64,000 bases of DNA from Streptomyces sp. NBC_00234 (GTDB lineage: Bacteria > Actinomycetota > Actinomycetes > Streptomycetales > Streptomycetaceae): assembly GCF_036195325.1 (NCBI RefSeq), contig NZ_CP108101.1, positions 7,502,001-7,566,000 of the forward strand. The letters run 5' to 3'. The translations under genes and the position numbers were made by a program. This document shows positions 7,665 through 16,471 of this stretch, piece after piece. Position 1 is the stretch's first letter. Each line of letters begins with the position of its first letter. The notes below the pieces were generated by a model, which ran no database searches, had not been told where the DNA came from, and was given only the letters and a program-made list of their open reading frames with translations.

Positions 7665-9320
7665 TCAGGCGGTGGCGCAGGCGCTCCCGCTGAGGGTGAA
7701 CGCGGCCGGGGCGGCGTTGGCGGCGCCCTTGCCGGCGGTGAAGCCGACGGTGACCGAGCCGCCGGCGGGGATGGTGGAGGTGTAGGAGGCGGGGGCGACG
7801 CTCACCGTGCCTCCGTTCTGGGTGGGAACCCCTCCCCACATGTTGGTGACGGTCTGGCCGTCCGCGAAGGCGAAGCCCAGCGTCCAGCCGTTGATGACGG
7901 CGGTGTCCGTGTTACGGATGGTGATCTCGCCCTGGAAGCCGCCGGACCACTCGTTGACGACGCGGTAGCCGACGGAGCAGCCCACGCCGGGTGTGCCGCC
8001 GGCATCGGTCCTGACGTTCACCGTGGCCGAGCGGGGCGAGCGGTTGCCCGCCGCGTCGCGTGCCTGGACAGCGAAGGTGTACGCCGTGTCGGCGGTCAGG
8101 CCGGTCAGGGTGACCGTGGTGGTGGCGGAGGAGGCGACCGTCGTCCCGGAGCCACCGCTGACGCGGACGACGTCGTAGCCGGTGACGCCGACGTCGTCGG
8201 TGGCCGCGGTCCAGGTGAGCGTGGCCGATGTGGCCGTGACCGCGGAGGCGACCGGCGTTCCGGGACTGGTCGGGGCCTCGGTGTCGCCCGGCGTGCCGCC
8301 GAACACGGTGGCCTCCCGGGAGGTCTGGGTGATGCCGTCGGCGCCGTTGAAGATGCGCTCGCCCCAGGAACTGAGCCGGCTGGGGTCGAAGTCGATCGCG
8401 AGGTCGAGCACCGGGTCGGTGTTGCCGCTCCAGGACCAGGCCAGGTACCCGAGCCCGAGCTGTTCGGCGGCGGCCATCATGGTGTCCTCGTCCGGGTCGC
8501 CGTACTGGTCGGCCGGTCCTCCGAACTCGCCGATGAGGAGGGGCAGTCCGGCGTCGACGAAGGCGTTCAGGTAGTCGGTGACCTTCTGGGCCGTGTTGTA
8601 GACGCTGTACATGTGGATCGAGAAGATCAGGTTGCCGGTGGGGTCGGCGTCGTACACGGACCGGGCGTTGGCGCGCATGACCCCTTGCCAGTCCTGGCCC
8701 CAGTTGGGCGCGTCCACCATGATCGTGTGCTCGAACCCGGCGGTGCGCAGCTTCTGGACGGCAGCGGTCGTGGGAGCCGTCCAGCCGGCGGGGTCGGTGT
8801 TGCCCCACGGCTCGTTCCCGATGTTGATGACGACGTAGTTCTCCTCGCCGGCGAGTACGTCCTTCAGGCCGATCCAGTAGTCGGCCGCCTGGTCGAGAGA
8901 AGCGGCGGCTGCCTCCTCGCCGTAGCCGGTGGTGTCGTGCACCTCCAGTACGCAGATCAGCCGGTTGGCCTTGCACTGGCCGATGACGGCCGCCACGTCC
9001 TCGGGGCTGTTCCTGGTCCAGCGGTGGCCGTTGGAGAGGACGACGCGGACGGTGTTGGTGCCCCGTGCCTTGATGTCGGCCAGCGACTGCGTCTCGCCCG
9101 GGTACCAGGTGTGGGCGTGGTTCACGCCACGCATGACGAAGTCGTTGCCGTTGCCTTCCAGCAGGCGGCCGTTGCTGATGTGGAGGCCGGTGGCAAGGGC
9201 GTCGGACGGCTGGGCCCGTGCGGCGGCCGGGGGGCCGAGGGCGAGGAGCCCGATGAGCATGGCCAGTCCGGACATCAGGGCGGTCACGGGGCTCGTTCGC
9301 CTCGTACTTCTTCTTCTCAC
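7665..9320 (-). CDS. Secreted GH5 mannan endo-1,4-beta-mannosidase with Fn3 and CBM2
   Basis: A 551-residue secreted enzyme. A signal peptide (residues 1-36, ending AARA) is followed by a GH5 subfamily 8-like catalytic domain (about 43-335): VMRGVNHAHTWYPGET is characteristic of Streptomyces mannanases, the acid/base is Glu170 in INIGNEPWG, and the nucleophile is Glu265 in LLIGEFGG. A fibronectin type III domain (about 350-435) and a C-terminal family 2 carbohydrate-binding module (about 445-551, with conserved Trp and two Cys) follow. GTG 9320 is preceded by GGAG at six bases. It attacks beta-1,4-mannan outside the cell; products would feed the nearby importer. A perfect CebR box lies 53 bp upstream, implying induction by cello-oligosaccharides. 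Confidence 0.93.
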   Translation of the reverse strand: MRRRSTRRTSPVTALMSGLAMLIGLLALGPPAAARAQPSDALATGLHISNGRLLEGNGNDFVMRGVNHAHTWYPGETQSLADIKARGTNTVRVVLSNGHRWTRNSPEDVAAVIGQCKANRLICVLEVHDTTGYGEEAAAASLDQAADYWIGLKDVLAGEENYVVINIGNEPWGNTDPAGWTAPTTAAVQKLRTAGFEHTIMVDAPNWGQDWQGVMRANARSVYDADPTGNLIFSIHMYSVYNTAQKVTDYLNAFVDAGLPLLIGEFGGPADQYGDPDEDTMMAAAEQLGLGYLAWSWSGNTDPVLDLAIDFDPSRLSSWGERIFNGADGITQTSREATVFGGTPGDTEAPTSPGTPVASAVTATSATLTWTAATDDVGVTGYDVVRVSGGSGTTVASSATTTVTLTGLTADTAYTFAVQARDAAGNRSPRSATVNVRTDAGGTPGVGCSVGYRVVNEWSGGFQGEITIRNTDTAVINGWTLGFAFADGQTVTNMWGGVPTQNGGTVSVAPASYTSTIPAGGSVTVGFTAGKGAANAAPAAFTLSGSACATA

Positions 9321-9683
9321 TGCGACTCCAGGGGGGTGGGCGCCAGGAAACAGGGGCGTCGTACGGGGGGTGTGGGAGCGCTCCCATGAAGCCAGCCTGT
9401 CCAGGGCACGTCAAGGTGTCGCGCGAGCTCCGACGCCTGAATGGCCGGTGTGCGGCCGGGAATCGGCTCGGCGAAAGGGGCGCCGGGACCCTGCTGCGAG
9501 GCGTCGACCACGGCGTTCGTGGCTCGGTGCGACCAGTCGCCGAGGTGGTGGGACAGATCGCTTTCAGCCATCGGGAGGACGGGCCGCCCCGAGTCCCCGC
9601 GGATCGACGGCCGGTCCCGCCGACCTCAGCTCGGAGGGCGGCAACCTTCCTGGCGTTGGCGACGACTGTCTGCTGTCACCGGG
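9321..9683. other. Intergenic region upstream of mannanase
   Basis: Between the mannanase start and the stop of the next leftward gene there is no credible gene. The only structure recognised is the CebR box at 9373-9386. Confidence 0.6.
9373..9386. promoter_or_regulatory. CebR operator (TGGGAGCGCTCCCA)
   Basis: A perfect 14-bp palindrome identical to the operator of CebR, the LacI-family cellobiose/cellotriose-responsive repressor of Streptomyces. It is centred about 60 bp upstream of the mannanase start, so it should repress that gene in the absence of cello-oligosaccharides. No cebR gene is in the window. Confidence 0.9.
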
Positions 9684-11018
9684 TCATGCCGACCGGCTCC
9701 TGCGCACCTTGGGTGCCGGGACCAGCCGGACGACGGTGTTCAGGAGGTGGTCGATCACGTCGTGCGAGGGCTTGTCCGTGAGGTTGGTGAGCATGCGGGC
9801 CAGCGTGTTGAGCAGGAAGGGCGATCCCATGACGTAGCGGTTGAGTACCGGTTGGAAGCCCGACCGGCTGAAGACGATGTCGGCGGCGGCGTTGCCGAGA
9901 CGGTAGTAGCGCCCCCAGCGGTGGTTCATCTCGACGGGATAGCCGTGCAGCACTCGCTCCCGCCCGGGGCCCGGAGGATGAGCGAGGGCCAACGCGGCGC
10001 TCTCGGCTGCGACTTCGCCGGCCTCCATGGCCTGGCCGATGCCCTCCCCGTTCCAAGGGCTGACCATGCCCCCGGAGTCGCCGACCAGGAGGAGCCCGCG
10101 CGTATAGAGGGGATGACGGTTGAATCCCAGGGGCAGCGCCGCGCTCCGGACAGGCCCCTCGGCGTTCTCCTCCCGCAGTCCCCAGGCGTGGGGAGTGCGG
10201 GCCAGCCACTCGTCGAGCGTCGTCCGCAGATCCGCGGTTCCGTACCGTCGGTGAGGCAGCGCGCCTAGGCCGACGTTGACCCGGCCGTCTCCCATGGGGA
10301 AGATCCACCCGTATCCCGGCAGGTAGTGGTCGCTCCCCGGGAAGCGGAGGTCGGCCCACAGCTCCAGGTACTCCTCCTGGGACCGCTCCGGGCTGCGGTA
10401 GTAGCGGCGAGCGGCCGTCGCGATCTGCCTGCCCGGGTCCCGCTGAAGCCCCATGGAGAGAGCGAGGCGGGCGGAGGCGCCGTCGGCCGCGATGACGATC
10501 GGCGCGCGGAAGGCCACCGGATCCTTCGTTCCGGCCGTGGCGGTGACTCCGGTGATGCGCCCGGCCCGGTCCGTCACGGGCGCGGTCACCTTCACCCCGT
10601 TGCGCAACCGCGCCCCGGCGCCCACGGCGTGACGGGCCAGGATGTCGTCGAAGTCGTGCCGGCTGCGCGAGAGGCCGAAGTCCGGGTAGCGCCCCAGGGC
10701 TGGCCAGTCGATGTGCACCTGATGCTTCCCGGCCACCCAGCGCATACCGCGGGAGCGGGTCCACCCGGGCGCCTTGATGTCGACGCCCATCCGGATGAGC
10801 TGGTGCACCGCGCGCGGCGTGAGGCCGTCCCCGCACACCTTCTCCCGGGGGAAGTCGGCCTTCTCCAGCAGCAGGACGTCGATGCCCGCCCTGGCGAGGT
10901 GAAAGGCCGCGGACGAGCCCGCCGGCCCCGCCCCCACCACGATCACCTCGGCTTCCTCGCCCGAGCCGTGGGCGGAGCGATCGTCCGGCGGTGACTGGTC
11001 TGGCGTCGTTTCCCGCAC
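9684..11018 (-). CDS. Geranylgeranyl-reductase-family FAD oxidoreductase
   Basis: A 444-residue flavoprotein. The FAD-binding GAGPAGSSAAFHLARAG lies at residues 29-45, followed by EKVCGDGLTP typical of the geranylgeranyl reductase family, then VIAADGASA and LLVGDSGGMVSPWNGEGI for the second nucleotide-contacting region. The family reduces polyprenyl chains (menaquinone or phospholipid prenyl groups) or acts on halogenation/hydroxylation substrates. GTG 11018 is chosen because AGGAAGGGG lies at the right distance; upstream extension is unsupported. The gene stands alone, divergent from a TerD-like gene, so the substrate cannot be inferred from context. Confidence 0.85.
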   Translation of the reverse strand: MRETTPDQSPPDDRSAHGSGEEAEVIVVGAGPAGSSAAFHLARAGIDVLLLEKADFPREKVCGDGLTPRAVHQLIRMGVDIKAPGWTRSRGMRWVAGKHQVHIDWPALGRYPDFGLSRSRHDFDDILARHAVGAGARLRNGVKVTAPVTDRAGRITGVTATAGTKDPVAFRAPIVIAADGASARLALSMGLQRDPGRQIATAARRYYRSPERSQEEYLELWADLRFPGSDHYLPGYGWIFPMGDGRVNVGLGALPHRRYGTADLRTTLDEWLARTPHAWGLREENAEGPVRSAALPLGFNRHPLYTRGLLLVGDSGGMVSPWNGEGIGQAMEAGEVAAESAALALAHPPGPGRERVLHGYPVEMNHRWGRYYRLGNAAADIVFSRSGFQPVLNRYVMGSPFLLNTLARMLTNLTDKPSHDVIDHLLNTVVRLVPAPKVRRSRSA

Positions 11019-11330
11019 GGGAACCCCTTCCTGGGACAGCCGGTGCCGTGCCGAGGACGGCACCCCCGTCATCATCGACCAGGGGGAGCCGCTACGAAAC
11101 CTGCCCGGATGCGGGTTCGCCCGCGGGGACGTGTGCCCGTTCGGGTCGGATGGGGTCGGCCGGGGCGGACCGGTCCGTCGACGGCGGGCCGGTGATGCGG
11201 CCGGCCAGGAAACGGATGCGAACTCCACAACTTCCCCTGGAGAACGGGCAATCCACGCCTTCGGAGAGGGGAGCGCCCCGAAATCTCGTACGCTGCCGCC
11301 GTGGGAAGAGGCCGTGGAAGGGGGACCCAC
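11019..11330. other. Divergent intergenic region
   Basis: 312 bp between the divergent flavoprotein and TerD-like genes. It must hold both promoters, but I cannot pick out a convincing -35/-10 pair or operator. Confidence 0.5.
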
Positions 11331-12653
11331 ATGTCCTTGCAGAAGGGTGCCAACGTACCTGTAGGAAGTCCCAGGGTCCGGGTGGAGCTGGGGTGGCGGA
11401 CGGGACCCGGGGCTCCCGATGTGGACGGGTCGGCTCTGCTGCTGACGGCGGCCGGCAAGGTGCGGTCGGACGACGACTTCGTGTTCTACAACCAGCCTGT
11501 GCACGCCGGCGGCGCCGTGCGCCACGAAGGCAGGCGGCAGGACGGTACGAGCGCACTCGAGACCATCGGGGTGGAGCTCTCCGCGATCGAGCAGGAGATC
11601 GGGACCGTGGTCGTCGCGGCGTCCACGGACGGCACGTTCGGTCAGGTGTCCGGGCTGTTCGTGCGCGTGCTGGACGCGGAGACCGGTGCGGAGACGGCGC
11701 GGTTCGATGCCACGGGTGCCACCTCGGAGACGGCATTCGTGCTCGGAGAGCTGTACCGGCGCAACGGCGGATGGAAGTTCCGGGCGGTGGGCCAGGGGTA
11801 CGCCTCCGGGCTGGAAGGGCTCGCCACCGATTTCGGCATCACCGTCGACGAGCCCGCCGCGCCCGCGCCGGTGCAGCGGACGGCGCCTGCCCCGCAGCCC
11901 TCTGTGCCGGTGCAGCGGACAGCGCCCGCCCCGCAGCCCTCTGTGCCTGCCTCACCTCCTCCTGCGCCACGTCGTCCCGCGCCGCAGGCTCCGCCGTCCG
12001 TGCCCGCCCAGCCGGTGCGGCTCTCGAAGATCACGCTGACGAAGGCGGCGCCCGCGGTGTCGCTGACCAAGCAGGGGGCCACCTCGGGAGGCATGCGGGT
12101 CAATCTCTCGTGGAGCGCAGCCACGCCGCCGCGTGGCTGGATGAGGAAAGGGAAGGACGCCGTCCGGCTGGCGGACGTCGACCTGGACCTCTCGTGTCTG
12201 TGGGAGTTGCAGAACGGCGCGATGGGGATCGTCCACCCCATCAACAACCAGTTCGGCTCGTTCGACCAGCCTCCGTACATCCGGCTGGACCAGGACGACC
12301 GGACCGGTTCGAGCGAGACCGGCGAGAACCTCATGATCAACCTTGATCACGCGGCCGAGATCAAGCGCATCCTCGTCTTCGTGGTCATCTACACCGGGGC
12401 GTCCAGCTTCGCCGGTCTGCACGGGGTCGCCACGCTGTATCCGCCCGCGGGTCCGCCGATCGAGGTGCGGCTGGACGAGTGCACCGTTCCGTCGCCGGTC
12501 GCGGCGATCGCGCTGATCGAGAACGTGGGCGGGGAACTGATCGTCCGACGGGAGGCCAAGTACCTCCTGCTGCCGCCGGGCGTCCTCAAGCAGCAGGCTG
12601 CCGACCTCGAGTACGGCTGGGGGATGACCTGGCAGGCGGCCAGCAAGGACTGA
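11331..12653 (+). CDS. TerD-TerA domain fusion protein (stress/tellurium-resistance family)
   Basis: A 440-residue cytoplasmic protein built from two domains of the Ter stress family. The N-terminal part (about 1-185) is TerD-like, with the calcium-binding SDDDFVFYNQP motif. A Pro/Ala-rich linker (about 180-232) carries a 13-residue unit twice. The C-terminal part (about 235-440) resembles TerA, with LDLSCLWEL and NLDHAAEIKRILVFVVIY. ATG 11331 follows GGAAGGGGG. Ter proteins bind Ca2+ and are linked to tellurite, phage and colicin resistance, though their molecular role is unsettled. The gene is not next to other ter genes here. Confidence 0.85.
   Translation: MSLQKGANVPVGSPRVRVELGWRTGPGAPDVDGSALLLTAAGKVRSDDDFVFYNQPVHAGGAVRHEGRRQDGTSALETIGVELSAIEQEIGTVVVAASTDGTFGQVSGLFVRVLDAETGAETARFDATGATSETAFVLGELYRRNGGWKFRAVGQGYASGLEGLATDFGITVDEPAAPAPVQRTAPAPQPSVPVQRTAPAPQPSVPASPPPAPRRPAPQAPPSVPAQPVRLSKITLTKAAPAVSLTKQGATSGGMRVNLSWSAATPPRGWMRKGKDAVRLADVDLDLSCLWELQNGAMGIVHPINNQFGSFDQPPYIRLDQDDRTGSSETGENLMINLDHAAEIKRILVFVVIYTGASSFAGLHGVATLYPPAGPPIEVRLDECTVPSPVAAIALIENVGGELIVRREAKYLLLPPGVLKQQAADLEYGWGMTWQAASKD
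11868..11945 (+). repeat. 39-bp tandem duplication in the TerD-TerA linker
   Basis: Two adjacent 39-bp units (11868-11906 and 11907-11945), differing at only a few bases, encode PVQRTAPAPQPSV twice. The close identity suggests a recent in-frame duplication in the flexible linker. Confidence 0.9.
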
Positions 12654-12820
12654 CCGGTCGCCGGCCTTCGGACACCCGCGCCGCGGCGGGCCCTTCCGCC
12701 GTGGAATGCCGGCCTGGGCGGGCCGCCAGGGTGCTCACGGCCACGCACGAACGGAGTCCGCGCCGACGACCCCGCACCGTTCACCGACGGCCGACCTGCT
12801 GGTGACCGCCCCGGCTTCGC

Positions 12821-14080
12821 TCACGTACGGGCGGCCGGATCCTGGTCCTGGAGTACCTCCGCGGAGTTCGCCTCCGGGGACTCCGCGGGCGAGGGCACAG
12901 CGGCCGGCACGGGCGAACCGGGCGCGCGGCGGCGGCCGATCCATGCGGCCATGGGTTCGGTGTAGCGGGCGGTGAGCGGCCCGATCACGACCAGGAGCAG
13001 GACGTACGCGGTGGCCAGCGGGCCCAGCGCCGGTTCGATGCCCGCGGTGACGGCGAGCCCGGCGATGACGATGGAGAACTCGCCCCGTGCCACGAGGGTG
13101 CCGCCGGCCCGCCAGCGCCCCTTGACCCCGATCCCCGCTCTGCGCGCGGCCCAGTACCCGGTCGCGATCTTCGTGAGCGCCGTGACCACGGCCAGCGCGA
13201 GCGCGGGCAGCAGGACGGGCGGGATGCTCGCGGGGTCGGTGTGCAGGCCGAAGAAGACGAAGAACACCGCGGCGAACAGGTCCCGCAGCGGGCTGAGGAG
13301 GGTGTGCGTGCCCTCGGCGACCTCGCCGGACAGGGCGATGCCCACGAGGAACGCACCGACCGCGGCGGAGACCTGGAGCTGCTGGGCGATGCCCGCGACG
13401 AGGAGGGTGAGTCCGAGAACGACGAGGAGGAGCTTCTCGGGATCGTCGCTGGAGACGAACCGGGAGATGAGCCGCCCGTACCGGACCGCCACGAACAGGA
13501 CCGCCCCCGCGACACCGAGCGCGATGGCCAGCGTGAGGCTTCCCGCCGCGAGGCCGACACCGGCCAGCAGGGCGGTGACGATCGGCAGGTACACGGCCAT
13601 CGCCAGGTCTTCGAGCACCAGGATGCTGAGGATGACCGGTGTCTCGCGGTTGCCGACCCGGCCCAGGTCGCCCATCACCTTGGCGATGACGCCCGAGGAG
13701 GAGATCCAGGTGACGCCGGCCAGCACGACCGCCGCCACGGGACCCCACCCCATCAGCAGCGCCGCGACCGCGCCGGGCACGGCGTTGAGGGCGAAGTCGA
13801 CCAGCCCGGCGGGGTACTGGGTCTTGAGGTTGGAGACCAGATCGCTGGCCGTGTACTCGAGACCGAGCATCAGCAACAGGAGGATGACGCCGATCTCGGC
13901 GCCGATCGCGACGAACTCCTCGCTCGCGCCCATCGGCAGGAGGCCGCCCTCACCGAAGGCGAGGCCGGCCAGCAGGTACAGGGGGATGGGCGAGAACTTC
14001 AGACGGCCCGCGACCCGGCCGAGCAGGCCCAGGCCGAGGATGATCGCGCCGAACTCGATCAGGAAGAGAGCGGAGTGCAC
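12821..14080 (-). CDS. CPA2-type K+/H+ antiporter, KhtU-like
   Basis: A 419-residue membrane protein of the monovalent cation:proton antiporter-2 family with about 12 hydrophobic segments. Conserved stretches include EIGVILLLLMLGLEY, VTWISSSGVIAKVMGDLG and FFVFFGLHTDP. The tail after residue 385 is polar and Pro/Glu-rich. It starts 6 bases after the stop of the TrkA-C gene, which supplies the probable gating subunit; the pair matches KhtT-KhtU of Bacillus, which export K+ in exchange for H+ under alkaline or methylglyoxal stress. The ion specificity here is inferred from that parallel. Confidence 0.88.
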   Translation of the reverse strand: MHSALFLIEFGAIILGLGLLGRVAGRLKFSPIPLYLLAGLAFGEGGLLPMGASEEFVAIGAEIGVILLLLMLGLEYTASDLVSNLKTQYPAGLVDFALNAVPGAVAALLMGWGPVAAVVLAGVTWISSSGVIAKVMGDLGRVGNRETPVILSILVLEDLAMAVYLPIVTALLAGVGLAAGSLTLAIALGVAGAVLFVAVRYGRLISRFVSSDDPEKLLLVVLGLTLLVAGIAQQLQVSAAVGAFLVGIALSGEVAEGTHTLLSPLRDLFAAVFFVFFGLHTDPASIPPVLLPALALAVVTALTKIATGYWAARRAGIGVKGRWRAGGTLVARGEFSIVIAGLAVTAGIEPALGPLATAYVLLLVVIGPLTARYTEPMAAWIGRRRAPGSPVPAAVPSPAESPEANSAEVLQDQDPAART

Positions 14081-14086
14081 CGGCGG

Positions 14087-14557
14087 TCACTCCTGCCCGA
14101 GTATCGCGGCTGCGGCGTCGACGCCTTCGCGGGTGCCGATCACGATGAGGGTGTCCCCGCCGGCGAGCCGGAAGTCCGGCGCGGGGGAGGGGCGGGCCTC
14201 GGCGCGGCGCAGTACGGCCACGATCGACGCTCCGGTCTCGGTACGCATCCGTGTCTCGCCCAGCACCCGGCCGTTCCAGACGGAGTGCGCGGACAGCTCG
14301 ATCCGTTCGGCGACCAGACCCAGATCGGTGGTGTGGAGCACGTTGGGGCTGTGGTGGGCCGGCATCAGCGCGTCGATCAGCGAGGCCGTCTCCGCGCCGG
14401 TCAGGTGCACGGACTGCGCGCAGGCGTCGGGGTCGTCGGCCAGATAGATGTTCACGGTCCGGGTGCTGTCCCGGTGCGCGATGACCGACAGATGGCGGTG
14501 TTCGCGGGTGGTGAGGTTGTACTGGACCCCGATGCCGGGCAGCGGTGTGGTGCTCAT
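14087..14557 (-). CDS. TrkA-C domain regulatory subunit, KhtT-like
   Basis: A 156-residue cytoplasmic protein. The N-terminal half opens with PGIGVQYNLTTREHRHLSVI, as in KhtT-type subunits, and the C-terminal half is an RCK_C/TrkA-C domain ending VIGTREGVDAAAAILG. It lies directly upstream of the antiporter and in the same operon. KhtT proteins bind nucleotide and cations and restrain or open the antiporter. ATG 14557 is the first ATG of the conserved part; a longer frame to 14764 has no homologous-looking sequence. Confidence 0.85.
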   Translation of the reverse strand: MSTTPLPGIGVQYNLTTREHRHLSVIAHRDSTRTVNIYLADDPDACAQSVHLTGAETASLIDALMPAHHSPNVLHTTDLGLVAERIELSAHSVWNGRVLGETRMRTETGASIVAVLRRAEARPSPAPDFRLAGGDTLIVIGTREGVDAAAAILGQE

Positions 14558-14846
14558 CCGTGGAGCAGGCACAGCTCTGTCCCCCCTTGCTCTGTTCTCG
14601 ACTGCGGTGCGGCGCCGGCCGGACGTGCGAGGCAGGTCCCCGTTCCGGCGCGAGCTCATCGTGCCACCTCCCGGTCGCGGGCGGATATGGGTGTTGGCAC
14701 GGATGGACAAAGCCCCCGGCCGGACGGAAGGCTGACCGGGGACACCGCTCCCGCCGCAGGTCACCGTAGGTGTGGGGCCTCCGGGAGGGGATAGTGGAGG
14801 TGAGCGCGCCGATCAGGCGGACGGGACGACGAGGGGAGAGACGATC

Positions 14847-15809
14847 ATGTCGCTGTACTGGCGGATCTTCCTGCTCAACGGCGCCGTCCTCGTCGTGGCC
14901 GTTCTGCTGCTGTTCGGCCCCGTCACCGTCTCGACCCCCGTGCTCTTCGGTGAAGTCGTCGTCCTGCTCGCGGGGCTGGCGGCCATGCTGATCGCGAACG
15001 CCGTACTGCTCCGCATCGGCCTGGCCCCGCTGGGCCGGCTGACCCGCGCGATGTCCGCGGTCGATCTGCTGCGCCCCGGAAGCAGGACCCGGGTGGAGGG
15101 GCCCGGCGAGGTGGCCGAGCTGACCACGTCGTTCAACGCGATGCTGGGGCGGCTGGAGGCCGAGCGGGCGACGAGCAGTGCGCGGGCCCTCTCCGCGCAG
15201 GAGGCCGAGCGTCGGCGCATCGCCCAGGAACTCCACGACGAGGTCGGCCAGACCCTCACAGCCGTCCTGCTGCAGCTCAAGCATGCCGCCGACCGGGCGC
15301 CGGAACCCCTGCGCGAGGAGCTCCGCCAGGTGCAGGAGACCACCCGAACCAGCCTGGACGAGATCCGCCGCGTCGCGCGCCGCCTGCGCCCCGGAGTGCT
15401 GGAGGAACTGGGTCTGCACAGTGCCCTGCGGGCGTTGACGGCGGAGTTCACCACCGGTTCGCTGACCGTGCGGCACGTCATCGGCCCCGGCCTGCCCGAG
15501 CTGGACGAGGCGGCGGAGCTGGTGCTGTACCGGGTCGCCCAGGAGGCCCTGACCAACGCCGCCCGCCACGCGCACGCCACCGATGTCGACGTGCTCCTTT
15601 CCTCCCCGTCGGCCGGGGCGGTGCGGCTTCTCGTACGGGACAACGGCACCGGTATCCATCGGGCGGCCGAGGGCGCCGGTATCCAGGGGATGCGTGAACG
15701 AGCCCTGCTGGTCGGCGCGGATCTCGCGATCGGTCCGGGCCCGAACGGCGGCACCCAGGTGCGTCTGGACGTACCCACCACCGCCCGCGGGGCGAAGGAG
15801 ACGCAGTGA
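14847..15809 (+). CDS. NarL-type sensor histidine kinase
   Basis: A 320-residue membrane kinase. Two membrane helices (about 7-25 and 34-56) are joined by a very short outer loop, so it probably senses a membrane or cytoplasmic signal. A HAMP-like linker leads to the HisKA_3 dimerisation domain with His130 in RRRIAQELHDEVGQ, then a HATPase_c domain with EALTNAARHAHA, DNGTGI and GAGIQGMRERA. ATG 14847 follows GAGGGGAGAG. Its stop overlaps the GTG of the response regulator, so the two form one operon. The signal is unknown; divergence from the K+/H+ antiporter genes might hint at a link. Confidence 0.93.
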   Translation: MSLYWRIFLLNGAVLVVAVLLLFGPVTVSTPVLFGEVVVLLAGLAAMLIANAVLLRIGLAPLGRLTRAMSAVDLLRPGSRTRVEGPGEVAELTTSFNAMLGRLEAERATSSARALSAQEAERRRIAQELHDEVGQTLTAVLLQLKHAADRAPEPLREELRQVQETTRTSLDEIRRVARRLRPGVLEELGLHSALRALTAEFTTGSLTVRHVIGPGLPELDEAAELVLYRVAQEALTNAARHAHATDVDVLLSSPSAGAVRLLVRDNGTGIHRAAEGAGIQGMRERALLVGADLAIGPGPNGGTQVRLDVPTTARGAKETQ

Positions 15810-16471
15810 CCACAGCGGACCGGGCGCCGACCCGCGTGCTTCTCGCCGACGACCACGCCCTCGTACGCCGCGGAGTGCGGCTCATCCTCGATGCCGAGCC
15901 GGACCTCACGGTGGTCGCCGAGGCCGGCGACGGAGCGGAGGCCGTCGACCTGGCCCGTGCTCAGGACGTCGACCTCGCCGTCCTGGACATCGCCATGCCG
16001 CGGATGACCGGCCTCCAGGCCGCCCGCGAACTCTCACGGCTCCGGCCGGGGCTGAGGATCCTCATCCTCACCATGTACGACAACGAGCAGTACTTCTTCG
16101 AGGCGTTGAAGGCCGGAGCCGCCGGATACGTCCCCAAGTCCGTCGCCGACCGGGACCTCGTCGAGGCGTGCCGCGCGGCGATCCGGGACGAGCCGTTCAT
16201 CTACCCGGGCGCCGAGACCACCCTGATCCGCAACTACCTCGACCGGGCCCGCCAAGGGGATCCGCTGCCCGCCCGTGCGATCACCGAACGCGAGGAGGAG
16301 ATCCTCAAGCTCGTCGCCGAGGGCCACTCCTCCAAGGAGATCGCCGAGATCCTCGTGATCAGCGCCAAGACGGTGGAGCGCCATCGCGCGAACCTGCTGC
16401 AGAAACTGGGGATGCGCGACCGCCTGGGACTGACCCGCTACGCGATCCGTGTGGGTCTGATCGAGCCGTAG
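15806..16471 (+). CDS. NarL/LuxR-family response regulator
   Basis: A 221-residue partner of the kinase just upstream. The receiver domain has the acidic pair DD at 15-16, the phosphorylation site Asp61 in LAVLDIAMP and Lys in KSVADRD. The C-terminal LuxR-type helix-turn-helix spans about 165-210 (EGHSSKEIAEILVISAKTV). The GTG start at 15806 overlaps the kinase stop (GTGA). Target genes cannot be read from the sequence. Confidence 0.95.
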   Translation: MTTADRAPTRVLLADDHALVRRGVRLILDAEPDLTVVAEAGDGAEAVDLARAQDVDLAVLDIAMPRMTGLQAARELSRLRPGLRILILTMYDNEQYFFEALKAGAAGYVPKSVADRDLVEACRAAIRDEPFIYPGAETTLIRNYLDRARQGDPLPARAITEREEEILKLVAEGHSSKEIAEILVISAKTVERHRANLLQKLGMRDRLGLTRYAIRVGLIEP

